Of a DNA stretch of 64,000 nucleotides, positions 47,969-59,121 are shown in pieces. The notes beneath the pieces were generated by a model, which ran no database searches, was not told the origin of the DNA, and saw only the letters and a program-made list of their open reading frames with translations. Numbering within the stretch: the first letter of the stretch is position 1; every line of letters begins with the position of its first letter. The DNA is from Malus domestica (Eukaryota > Streptophyta > Magnoliopsida > Rosales > Rosaceae). Both the position numbers and the translations under genes were made by a program. The stretch lies in the NCBI RefSeq assembly GCF_042453785.1, contig NC_091675.1:1624501-1688500 (forward strand). Direction: 5' to 3'.

Positions 47969-48940
47969 GAGTGGGAAAGATTTTCTAATATGATCCATTT
48001 ATCATACATTGTACAGTCAGAAATCATTATAAATTTTTTTATTTAAAATTGAAGGCTAAATTGGATTAATGGTCCCGTGGTGAGAGGGTAATCGGAAGAT
48101 AGCTTTCGTGGTGAAAAAAATCAAATTTAAACCTTTGTGGTGAACTCCGTTAAGATTTAAGCTTAAAATTAACATTCTCCTCATCTATCCGTTAACCCAT
48201 TCAACATTCATAACTAAAAGAGAAAAAAAACTCATTCATCCAAGGCTATGAATTCGTTGATCCATGGTTTGATTCCATTCAAATATTGAAAAACGAAATA
48301 TTGGGTTGTGAAAACTGACTTACAGATTGAAGATGGTGTGGTTGGAGCCTCTCTGTAGTAAAAGAAGCTTCAGGATTTGTAAAAATAAGAAAGAACCGCA
48401 ATTTGGGTGATAAATTTAAACTTACTCGAACTTTACAAAATCTAAAGGTTAATAAATTACAAGGGATTGGAGCCAAAAGCTTGAAACTTCACAACCCATA
48501 TCAAATCTCAGCCGCAGATGCCACCTAAGCGTGAAAGCAAGCTCCTTTTTTTCTTCTAGGAATCCTACTCAGAGAAAGAGCTAAAATTTAAAAACTCGCT
48601 CGGATTGAATTAACCCAAAGAACACAAAAGGTGACATTGCTTTCGACCAAAAAATTTAAAATCCAATGAAATCTTTGGGAAAAGGGTGGGACTGTTAGTT
48701 TTGGGTTAACGGAAAGTTTACATAAATGTTAATTTTGAACTTAAATTCTAACAGAGTTCACCACGAGGGTTTAAATATGAATTTTTTCACCACGAGGGCT
48801 ATCTTCCGATTACTCTCTCATCATGGGACCATTAATCCAATTTAGCTATAATTGAATATAAATAATAACTAACAAAAATTAATCTCATAATATACAATAA
48901 ACATATATAATCAGAAAATTTCAAGAATCATCACAAAAAT
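47969..48940. mobile_element. Foldback MITE split by a later MULE-type insertion
   Basis: Left arm: GATTTTCTAATATGATCC, CATTTATCATACATTGTACA. Right arm: AATATACAATAAACATATAT, AATCAGAAAATTTCAAGAATC. The arms mirror each other and match the CATCGTATATTGTA family at 35984, 36951 and 50372. The 794-bp element at 48054-48847 sits in its loop. Confidence 0.7.
48054..48847. mobile_element. 794-bp non-autonomous MULE with about 115-bp inverted ends
   Basis: The left end GGCTAAATTGGATTAATGGT pairs with the right end CATTAATCCAATTTAGCT. Pairing continues over about 115 bases, including GGTAATCGGAAGATAGC, AATTTAAACC and GTGGTGAACTC. Flanks AAAATTGAA (48045-48053) and ATAATTGAA (48848-48856) are a 9-bp target duplication with one change. 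The interior has no recognisable gene. Confidence 0.88.
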
Positions 48941-48959
48941 GATACGGCGAGGATCATCT

Positions 48960-49260
48960 CTCTTGTGTGAAATGCAATCTCTCGGGTCTGCGCTTTCCTT
49001 TTTCTGTATTTTTCCTGGCGGCAATGCTAGAGCCACTGCCTTGTGATCTTTCGAGCGATGACGTGCAGCCAAACCCACGCCCACGTGTTTTTTTCATGCA
49101 CTTAATATTTGCACGTGTGGCCTCTGATAAGAGAATCATGGTCTTCGTTCGATGCCTCTCAACGTGGCGGATTCTTGGAACATTGCAAGTTGCAACCGGG
49201 GAAAATTTAGTAGGAAACCGTAAAAGAGATGCGGAGGAAAAACGAAAAAGATGAATATAT
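48960..49260. other. GC-richer tract with G-box, no confirmed gene
   Basis: Contains CCCACGTG (G-box, about 49080) and several CpG sites. A frame of 95 codons on the plus strand shows no known domain, so it is not called a gene. Confidence 0.35.
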
Positions 49261-49325
49261 GGATTCTAGAAGGTATTCCAAATTGCCGTGAACAAAACTT
49301 TCTTTGTCAATAAAATGAAAACCTT

Positions 49326-49533
49326 TAGTACTACGATTTGGTATTTTTTATTTTCAGTAAGAAGTTTTAGATTCGGTTTTTACTAAAGACGAATTTGAAT
49401 TACATTATTCTTAATCTATTATGATTTTCAATGAGAAGTTTTAGATTTGATTCTTACTAAAGATAAATTTAAACCACATTATTCTTAATCTATTATGAAG
49501 CTTAGCCTAATTTTTTATCCAGTTAACGTAAAT
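49326..49533 (+). mobile_element. SINE copy with an internal tandem duplication
   Basis: Starts AGTACTACGATTTGGTATTT and ends AGTTAACGTAAATAA, matching the SINE copies at 18540 and 38331. Its middle is present twice: about 49350-49424 and 49425-49498, each with AGAAGTTTTAGATT, TACTAAAGA, ATTATTCTTAATCTATTATGA. The two units differ at roughly eight or nine positions. Confidence 0.72.
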
Positions 49534-50322
49534 AACCAATTTTTCTCTTTATTTTTCAAACATCACCCACATTGCCATGGTAATATTTTTAATTAAAAAA
49601 AGAAAAAAAATACATTTCTATATGATAGTTTTTGTTTTACTTTTTATATACACACGTGTGAGCTTTATCTAGTATTGGTAAAAGTAAGAAATGACTATGA
49701 CATGGGTTTTTGGGTTTACAGTCACAACACATTTAAACCGTAGGGTTTGTTACTTTCACCAACCCATTGGGTTTGCTACATTTTCCTTGTTTTTTTAGTT
49801 GATGTTGCTTTTTCCTTGTTGACCAAGTGCATGAATAAATCGCAAGAGTAAAGAAACATACAGAAATAAACATAGCTTACATGAGATGAAAACGTGATTA
49901 AAACAAATAATCTTTTTAGGATTAATTTGATAAAACTTGGCTTTTTACACTTCAAAAGTCATTCCTTTGCACACAAACCAAAACACATATCATATTCAAA
50001 ACAAATAAACTTCAAGGAAAAGGCAGCCAAATCACGCTAGCATATGAGCTTCCCATGTATTCTGATTCCACCCAACATTACATGCAAGTTTTTCTAATCA
50101 AACAATTTTACCGAAGTTTTATTGGCACAATAATCTTCCATCCAAATATAGAGCCAAATAGTGTGACTAATATAGAGGAGGAAAAGTAAAACCAGTGAGT
50201 CGGCACCACTATGTCAAAAGCGGTGGGTGCTGCATCGTCCAACTTGCAAGTGCCTAGCCAATGTCAAATGAAATCGAAGACATGCCCACCTACACCATTT
50301 TTCCCCATTTGATACTACTGGA
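49534..50322. other. AT-rich intergenic region
   Basis: No gene, RNA or paired repeat recognised. A CACACGTGTG palindrome lies near 49650. Confidence 0.45.
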
Positions 50323-50668
50323 GCATTCTGCCAACCGACCCGAACTTGTCCCTCTGATTTCCTCTCTAAACTGTGAACAAGGATCTTCTTCGGATTCACT
50401 TTGTGAGGATCCGATCCCCACATTCAACCGTTCATCGTACATTGTATCGTCAATTTTTATCAGATACTATTTATGTTTAATTTTAAATTAAAAAAATCAA
50501 ATAATTTTTTACAACACGATACACGATGAATGGTTACGATGTGGAGATCTCTAGAATCCCCACAAAATGGATCCAAATGGGATCCAATTCCCTAAACCAT
50601 TACAAAAGATAGCATTCTGCCAACTGACCCGAACTTGTACCCCTACAGCTGATTTCCTCGCGAAACTA
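50323..50668. repeat. Direct duplication flanking a MITE
   Basis: GCATTCTGCCAACCGACCCG and the following CTGATTTCCTCTC-AAACT occur at 50323-50372; a close copy lies at 50612-50668 (GCATTCTGCCAACTGACCCG ... CTGATTTCCTCGCGAAACT). About 240 bases containing a foldback MITE separate them. Confidence 0.75.
50372..50576. mobile_element. Foldback MITE, fourth copy of the 35984 family
   Basis: Left arm CCGTTCATCGTACATTGTAT, right arm ACACGATACACGATGAATGG; outer parts TTTGTGAGGATC and CCCCACAAAATGGATCC also pair. Limits approximate. Confidence 0.72.
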
Positions 50669-50676
50669 TTGCAAAG

Positions 50677-52583
50677 GCCAATTTTCGGCTACGGGATGTT
50701 TCCTCACAAAACATCAAATTTTTGGAAGCATGATAAGAGGGAATTTGGTCATTTATTTTAGTTTCTGAGGAAAATTGGCCAATGTCGTACGAGTCACAAT
50801 TTAAAGGAAGAATGACACGCTTTGTAGACAATACAAAATCTAAAAGTTTTCACACAATCACAGATTCACAACCATAGTATAGCCTGAGTTCGAACACAAA
50901 AGAATCAGTATACATGCATTAAGGTATAGCTCCATCCGAGTAGCTGAAGAAGTAGAAAGAAAAGCAGATACAGTAAGTTTTAGAACGCATCAGTATAAAC
51001 AGCATTGTAAGATGTACATGGACAAAAGTAAACCAATTCACAGACCACCTCTCAGACATGACACGAAAGTAAAATCTCGTTGAAACTGAAACGATCACAA
51101 ATTAAAGAAACCGCCAACACAAACATGAAGAGTACTGAGACTTGATTAAAACTATTAAGAAGTCAAATACAACCACCCTGATAGAAGAAATCTCACGAAG
51201 GATACCTCGGAACTGTTTTCTTCCAATTCACCAAAAGGGATCGCCTTCTGACTAAGCCAGCACTCTTCCACGCAAAGAGAGTGTTATGAACGAGCTCTAA
51301 GATCAGGTCAGCATTCTTCCACATAACAAGTACGTGATGAACCAGTTTGCAAATAAGCCCAGCACTCTTCGACATGAGGCCTTAGGTGAACGATCATATA
51401 AGCTATTCTCTACAAGTCATGACTGCGGTTTGAAGTAATGGTATAGAAAATGCATGTGTTGTGAGTACGAAACAAAGCAAACGGAAATAGGCGCCAAATA
51501 ATACAAGCCTAAATGCTTTATTTTTTATGTCATTGGGGAATCATCCAACAAAAGATGCGATAAGCTCAAAAGAAGCTTAAGGGACTATTAGCAGTTTTCT
51601 TAATATGCATCTATATATCATTCACCAAAATTGAAAATTGAAAATAGATGTATACATACTAAAGCATAAATGAATACCGAACAACAACATTTTACGGAAT
51701 ATGAAAGATCTTCAAGAGTTGCAACATAATGTAGCAACGTTTATTGTTATACTAAAATGTAACATGATATGGCGTGGAAACCTAGCAACCAACAGAACCC
51801 TAATTTGTTTCTATACATCACTAGCCAAACCGAACCCTTGTAGATTTTTCTTCACCTAGTTTTTACTGCATTTGTAGGTAGTCAATGAGTATAAGTTAAT
51901 TGAGAGCTGCAATTTTAATTATTAAGTAACGAATCGAAGTTAGTACCTCTCCGTGAAGCCAAATCGGAATCCGCCTTCTCCATGTAAGCTAATTGAATCA
52001 TCGTAATCATCACAACCGGGTCAACTACCAAATCCGATCCAGTGGACAATCAGCACCGGGTAATCGACTGAAAACAACAGTTACCGAAAAAAACATATGA
52101 GAAAATCAGTCAACAAACATAGCCAGGTAAGAACAAGCAGCGTAGGGATAAATTTAAGCGGATCAATCACATACCTTACTCCCGAACTACTTATTTTCGG
52201 AGATAATTATCAATGATAAGCCCAATTAGATACTAGTTTAATTAACTATCATTAATTACATTTCCTTACTTCAATCTCCTGATTCTTCATACATTAATGT
52301 ATAACCAATAATTAACCACCAAATCATAGGGTTAAATCTTATATTTTCCACCAATGTCCCTCACATTACTCAATTCCCTAAACAAGGCTATTGTCTCCGT
52401 TATTTAGTCTCATTTATTATGTGACTGCATCTAACGTCTCGTTAGACTGCCTACGTACCCTAATTAGGGATCAAGCCATTCGTAATTCACAATAATTAAT
52501 TGTAGGTAACATGCACAATTCACTTTAGAAGCGTTTGAGGAGCTATCAATTATATACCTATGATAAAAGGAAGAGATCCACTC
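50677..52583. other. Intergenic region, possible non-coding transcript
   Basis: No protein gene can be supported. A minus-strand frame at 51193-51375 shows a 17-residue periodicity and is discussed as a finding. Near 51940-52080 the minus strand has exon-like sequence ending CACGGAG|GTACTAAC, which could be a leader or non-coding exon. Confidence 0.35.
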
Positions 52584-54360
52584 ACCTGGAGTCCACGCTA
52601 TGATTCTCTAGCACGCACATCGAGGTGTCTCGAATGATTGGCGCTTGGAATAATTATAGAATCACATCTCAGAACTCTCATCAATAGAATACGTAATTCA
52701 CATAAAACACATCCTCAAGGACATTCTAAAATAGTTTGAGACCCATTGACCATAAGTCAATCGTCGATCAAAGATCGACGGTAGGGTCTACAACCCTGTA
52801 TAACTCGATTCGGAAGATCCGCATATTAGATTTTCAATTTGCAACTTCCAAAGATCCACATTATGCTTTTAGAATAACATACTAAAATTTCATTGCGATC
52901 AAACGGTCGAATCTCAGCTAATTGCCCAAAACCAAGTGGCGGTTAACATTTATTTTATAAACTTACACATCCAATTCGGGAAGATCCGTAGTCGGATTCC
53001 TGATCTGTAAGTTTCTATGGCCCTCAAATATTATGTACTATAATGTATTAAAGTTGGTGATGATCCAACGGTCGGATCGTCGATTACTATTCTAATTAAG
53101 TGGTGGACCTTAATGGGACTTTGCCAGATTCTGCAGTTTTTGAAGATTTCCTGGGCGATCTTTGGAACACCATATCTCACTTGTTTCTCAACCAAATTCT
53201 ACCCATAATATACCAAATCGAAGCTATAGAAATTTAGAACAAGATTATACCAGCTTGGAGTCCAAATGGTTGCATGAGGTGGCCAGAAAATGGTTTGAAA
53301 TACGGCTGTCCGCGGGAAAACTGGTAACTCGCCGGAATTTCTGGGCAACCTTTCAACGTCCATAACTTTGTCAATACTCAACGAAAACAAGTGATTCAAA
53401 AACGAAAATCATAGTTCTCAATGAGATGAAGAGACTGGTACCTTACACGATGGCTATCTCACCGTTATTTGGCCGGAAAACGCCTCAAAAGTGGCAGAGG
53501 TCGTCAGAAACTAGGCAAATTTTAAATCGTTATAACTTTCTCATTTCTCCACCAAATCACACGATCCAAACATGAAAATTCATCTACACAACATGAGGAA
53601 TCGATTTATACCTGTGTCCAAGTCCAATTTAACCAGGAAAGGCTACAATTTCACTTAAACCCGCCGAAACCCTAGAAAAGGGTGTGCTTTGATTCGGCTT
53701 CGAATCGAACTATGACGCCTCCAACACTGCTTGGGCTTTGTTCTTGGGGTTGAGAGAAGTCTTTTTGTGGTGGTCATGGATGGTGAAACTTGTCGGAGCC
53801 ACCGGGAAGAGGGATAAAGCCGCCGGAACACCCGTGAGTTTGTGGTTTCGAACTGGAAAAATGGAAAAGAAATAAGAAAATCTAACACCACTAGGATGTA
53901 GGGCTCATCAAGGGATTTCCATGGATACCAAGATCACCCAAAAAGGAGTTCGTATGAAGGAGATATGGCCGGGTCAAAAATGTTGGTTCGCGGGTCAAAA
54001 ATGACCCATTTCGGGTCCCTCCTTTCCTCTCCTTCTCCTCCTCCTGATTGGGCAGCTCCTAACCTTTTTAAAAATCTGATTGGTGGCTACTCCCACAAGG
54101 TGGGAGTTCTAATAATTTAAACTAAACTTTAACTAACCAATTTCAAATGTCCGTAACTATACAGTTATAATTCGGACTTGCAAACGGCTTTCATCTATGC
54201 GTTCATACCAACGAGTACTATACAAATACGCCAAAAGAATAAGTCATACGTTCCTCTAGACGACGGACAACAAAAATCAAAGTCCTCGGCTCCAAGGCAT
54301 TTTCGTCAATTCACGCTTTTAAAATTTATAAAATTGTAAAATTTGGGACGGGTTGTCACA
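52584..54360 (-). mobile_element. Fossil LTR-like repeat, copy A
   Basis: On the minus strand it starts TGTGACAACCCGTCCC at 54360, a TG-type terminus. It shares with copy B (54606-56231) the blocks CACCTGGAGTC, ATAAAACACATCC, GATCAAAGATCGAC/GGTCAAAGATCGAC, GAAGATCCGC and ATGTATTAAAGTT, in the same order and sense, at roughly 80% identity in the part aligned by eye. No coding domain of a retroelement was found. It is old and broken; whether the two copies are ends of one element or separate solo repeats is unclear. Confidence 0.6.
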
Positions 54361-54605
54361 GGGTGCAACCATGATGAGCTCTAAATAAATATATGCATAC
54401 CAATGCAATACAACCCATTTAATCACATAATACTCACCTGAAGCTTACCTGAGTCTCCACAACATCAAATAATATAATTCTCAAGTATAACAGTGCAATA
54501 GTCAAAATGCAACTCATTATGACATGGCATTCAAAACATAAATCATTTAAGAAAACGTTTTGGAAACCGTAACATACATACATATATATATAGAAAAAAA
54601 ATGCC

Positions 54606-56231
54606 CACTCACCTGGAGTCTGCGCTACAACTCCCTAACACCAATATCAAGGCGTCACGAATGATCGTCGCCTAGAACAATTATCAAATCACGTCTCAGA
54701 ATTCTTATCAATAGAAAACGTAACTTACATAAAACACATCCCCCAAGGACGTTTTAGAATGATTGGTAACCTATTGACCAAAAGTAAACCGTCGGTCAAA
54801 GATCGACTGTAGGGTCCACAACCATACGTAACTCGATCCAGAAGATCCGCTCTCGGATTTCCTATCCGTAATTTCCAGAGATCTATATTATGCTTCTAGA
54901 ACAACATCCTAAAGTTTCAGAACGATCCGACTGTCAGATCTCCGCCAATTACTAAAATTAAGTGGCGACCGACGTTTTATTTTACAAACTTACAAATCCA
55001 ATTTGGGAAGATCCGCATGTCGGATTCCTAATCCATAAGTTTCTAATATCTTGAAATATTACATACTATAATGTATTAAAGTTTGGTGACGATCCAACGG
55101 TTGGATCGTCAATTCATATAAGGATCAAGTAGAGGTCTTTATCAAAACTATGTTCAAACGATGAAATTTCATGCAATGGCTTCACATATGCAATTGGGCT
55201 ATCAAATTTAGCCTAGGAAGGTCAGGTGGGGTCTCCGCCCACATGCCGCCGCACACAGCAGCCGATCGCCCCGACTCGTCGGAAAATTCAACTATTTCTA
55301 AAAATTCTCAAACTTGACATAAATGAAGATCTCAGTGAGTAGAGAAAGTTTTATACCTGTGGCCAAGTCCAATTTGGCCGAGAAAAGCCTCAAATCACCA
55401 TGAACTCTAGAATTTTGGTGTTTTTGATTCGTCCTCAAATCAACTCCGACGCTCCAACCATTGATTGGGCATTGTTCCTGACCTCTTGAGGAGTGTTTTG
55501 GTGGTGGTTATTGAAGGAAAACATTTCAGAATTGGTAGATTTTGGGCAAGTCTTCCGCGGCACCCACATGGTATTCTTCGTGAAATCTCCACCATTTCGT
55601 GTCAATTTTGTCTAGAATTGGATGTTGGGATATAATGATGAGGTTTGGTGGTGGTGAATGGGTGAAAATCTTCGAAAAATAGGTGAGGATCGCCGGAAAC
55701 TGCTTCGAACCCAATGGCACCCCCGATCGAGTACGTAGGTACAGGGGTGAAGGGGATGAAGGTCTTGGTTGGGTGCCACTCATCTCTCTCCTTTCCCTTC
55801 ATTTCCTTCTATCTCCATTGGGCAACCTCTTCCTTTCTCCTCATCCGATTCGCCACCACCCCCTCCTGAAACTCTCATTCTCCATTCTTCTATTCCGTCC
55901 AACATTCTCCTTCCTCACAACTTGTTTCCACCCCAGCCACACACATGGCTCCCTAAAACAAGTCACAAAAAAATATCTATCAATTATGAAATTTATTAAT
56001 TTGTCTTCGGTATTCGATGTTTCGTTAAATTTTAACCGTAGCTTCGATTTCAATTCCGATTACGCCTTCGCGTTTGTATCGTCGAGTACTTCAGGAATAC
56101 ACCAAAATAATATTTCGTACGTTTCACTATACGTTGGTCAAAGAAAGTTAATACCTTCGCCTCTAAGGGAATTTTTGTAAAATCACGATTTTAAAATTTA
56201 TAAAAACGTAAAATTAGGGACAGGTCGTCAC
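54606..56231 (-). mobile_element. Fossil LTR-like repeat, copy B
   Basis: On the minus strand it starts TGTGACGACCTGTCCC at 56231. It parallels copy A through its whole length, including the AAGTCCAATTTGGCC region and the AAAATTTATAAA end region. No retroelement protein was recognised; old and broken. Confidence 0.6.
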
Positions 56232-56311
56232 ATAGATTGTGCCGCATCACTAGCCGTTGGGTTTGAATTTCAGATTTTTTTTACTGTTGGAAATCCAACG
56301 GCCCATAAAAC

Positions 56312-57296
56312 TAGGGATGGATTTTTTTGCTAAATTGCCAACCGTGCCATACTGATTTTGTGCCAACAATAATGGTACGGTATTGTACCGTACTGAAAGT
56401 TCGTGGTACGGTATTGGTAATGGATACCATTACCACGGTATTACTATACCGTACCGAAAATATAATATAATATATAATTTATATAAATTATATAATATAT
56501 AATTATAATATAACACATATTTATAAATTATAATATATTTTATTTGTTTGTTAAATGGTTTTCAACTTTAATTCTTCTTGCTACTAATATGTTTTCTTTG
56601 TTTGTAATATAGGCTTAACACAAACTCAATCTTCTACAAGTTCAATGCCTCATCCAAAAGCTTCTACATTTTAAACTTGAAGAATTGATCAATGAATTTT
56701 ACCTTTTGAAGTTTAGTTTCAATTTTCCTTTGGTTTGAAACTTTAACTTCTATTTGGATTGTTAACTTCTATTTGTTTTGGTTTGTAACATCTATTTGGA
56801 TTGTAAGCTTAATTTTCATTTTGATGCATAATTTGAATTATTGTGTGTGTGAATTATGAATGATGAATAATAAATGAATTTAGGCTACAATTTAAATTAC
56901 TGCTTTATGTTTCCATTCTTTGTTTCAGGCGTATAATTTTCAAGTAATTCATCAACATTTCATGCGGCTGTAAATCCATTTGAAGGTGGAAATCCAAAAT
57001 CCATTTGGGCACTTGTTATGAGAATTTTCTTCTGTCTATGCATTTGGTTTATATATCTTTGTCTTATTACAGAGGCACAAAATATGAAATGTTGAACAAA
57101 GCAAAAACAGATTTTGTCTCAAAATAAAGTGGCAATTACCATTGCCATACCATGCCAACCGAGCATTTGGCAATACCAAACTTCGGTATACCGAAAGTTT
57201 GGTATGGTAATGGTAATAGATTTTACCAAACCAAAAATTTGGTACGGTAATTGATACGAGGGTTTTGGTACGGTAACCGTACCGAACCCACCCCTA
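56312..57296. mobile_element. 985-bp Ds-like non-autonomous hAT element
   Basis: Ends TAGGGATGG and CCACCCCTA form hAT-type inverted termini, and CATAAAAC flanks both sides exactly (56304-56311, 57297-57304), an 8-bp hAT target duplication. Short GGTACGGTA/TACCGTACC motifs recur many times near both ends in both senses, like transposase-binding subterminal repeats of Ac/Ds. A palindromic AT tract lies at about 56457-56512. The interior has no transposase frame. Confidence 0.93.
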
Positions 57297-57304
57297 CATA
57301 AAAC

Positions 57305-58584
57305 TAGCCGTCGGAAATCCAACGATCAAGGCTTAGCCACGTGACCCATGTCCCGTGCCCTTTTAGTGCACCTACAACACGGGCCCGGCGGTTGTTGCCT
57401 TGTCGGGGACGCACAACCACACGAGCGTGTTTTCCACAAGCCTGACACAAAAAAAAAAAAATTGTGTTGCCCACTGACATCATGCTGGCATCAGCATGAC
57501 GCCAGATAGGCCGGTTTCTACCTCAACTCATTTTGGGCCGGCCTACAAACTGGCTTGAACTTTGGGCTAGCCTATTTTTAAGGGTGGATGGGTTTTTTTG
57601 GGTGCCAGCCTAAAAGATAGGGCTGAAGCTGCTCTTAGGTTGTTTTGATGGGCTATACCAAATTTTTTGGAAGCATGGCAATAAAAGGGCAATTTGCCAT
57701 TTATTTTGGGTGATTGGCTCAGTATTTAAACTCATCCATGTGTGATAAATATGGTGGTGAGTATTAGCACCACTTTAGTATGATGAGCAAAAATATTTTC
57801 ATTTATATTCAAAGTTCGACATTTCTGGTAAGTCTTTTTTTAATTTTAATTCCAATTTTTTGTTTTTAATAAAATTAGGTTCTCATCCATCTTTCTTCTA
57901 TTTTATTAAATAAAACCTTATTTCTTTGTAATTTTTTATAAAGGAGCATCTGGAGATGGAGTTAGCGAGCCAGCAAGAAAGTCATGCGTACCAGCGATAA
58001 TACCAGTTTCAGCAATACATTTCTTGCAGAGCCCAGGCAATGACAACATTTGTCATTCGCTTCCCCGATCCTCCGAGTGACTTTCAGTTGCCATCCACCA
58101 AAGCACTGCAATATTTGTAGTTAGTTTAGCATTTCTTGTATACATTTGTACGAATATTTTTTTAATCGAATTAAATAATTTTTTTAGTAGTGATTTTTTT
58201 TAGATTAATACATTTTCAAAAATAAAATAAAATAAACTGATTGCTGAAATATGTTCGTCGAGCAAAATAATATAAATATTTTATTTATAGAAACCCAACG
58301 AAGTAATGGGGTCAAAGGAGTGCAATGGTTGAAAAAAGAAATTTCAACTCAATGACTTTATAGAGGTTTTATTGTAAATTCAAAGAAGCCCTACGGCTTA
58401 AAAATAATTCAAAATTGGGGGCTGTTTGAACCATTTATTGCCTTGTGGGGAATCTATTCATTAATTTTTCTGGTGTTGTGTCGCTAGCAGCAGTTAAAGT
58501 GAAGAAATTGTGTTTTGACAATTGGCCAAAACTATTGTCCCTTCCAAAGAAGGGGAACCCAATTATGACAGTTCCTTAATTTCA
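57305..58584. other. Repeat-like intergenic DNA
   Basis: Continues the GGAAATCCAACG repeat interrupted by the hAT element. It then holds CpG-rich sequence, a GCTGAAGCTGCTCTTAG end-like motif (about 57622-57638) typical of plant MITE termini, and AT-rich DNA. A short frame at about 57955 opens MELASQQESHAYQR and stops at once. Nothing else can be supported. Confidence 0.4.
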
Positions 58585-58731
58585 AGAGATGTGCTATCTA
58601 CACATTCATTTTTACTTTTCACATACCTTTGTTAATTTCTGTCTATTAATTTTCTTTAATTCATCCGATCCGACCGTCGAAAACTAAAAAAGTATGAAAG
58701 AAATAAAAAAAAATATGTGAATATCACACCC
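58585..58731. mobile_element. 147-bp hAT-type MITE, exact target duplication
   Basis: TAATTTCA flanks both sides exactly (58577-58584, 58732-58739). The left AGATGTGCTATCTACACATTC pairs with the right AATATGTGAATATCACACCC. Same family as 20910-21058 and 37629-37778. Confidence 0.88.
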
Positions 58732-58958
58732 TAATTTCAAAGGCCACAACATCCACCTCTAGATTCATGGAGTGAATTACGGGTCATATTTTACACCATG
58801 CTCTTGACGACTAAGTACAACAGCAGACATATCCATATATTCATAAATACTTTAAGAAAAGCGAGTTTTGACAAGGACTTAAAGTGGGGTAGATTTTACG
58901 TTTGAAAACCCGAGGCTTCTGGTCATATGTATTTTTCTAAAGATTGACAAAAATTTAT

Positions 58959-59113
58959 GAGGAATTTTAATGAAAAGCATCCGGTACTGTTTATTTTAAT
59001 AAAAAATTATATTTTTACACTAAAAAGTCAATCTTGGTACTATTCATTTTACCATTTATTTTGTCCTTATCATTAAAACTCAAAGTTTTCAAGCTTTTTT
59101 CATTAGTTTTCCT
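58959..59113. mobile_element. 155-bp hAT-type MITE
   Basis: AAATTTAT flanks both sides (58951-58958, 59114-59121). Ends GAGGAATTTTAATGAAAAGC and TTTTTTCATTAGTTTTCCT pair. The interior contains GGTACTGTTTATTTTAA and TTGGTACTATTCATTTTACC. From memory this sequence type is very common in apple-family genomes. Confidence 0.8.
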
Positions 59114-59121
59114 AAATTTAT

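Noticed and set aside
48279-48476. Frame of 65 codons inside the MULE at 48054
   Set aside because: No similarity to transposase or a host protein that I can recognise; probably non-coding filler.
55526-56180. Frames in copy B of the LTR-like repeat
   Set aside because: Pro/Ser/Phe-rich frames on both strands from CT-rich DNA; no retroelement domain seen.
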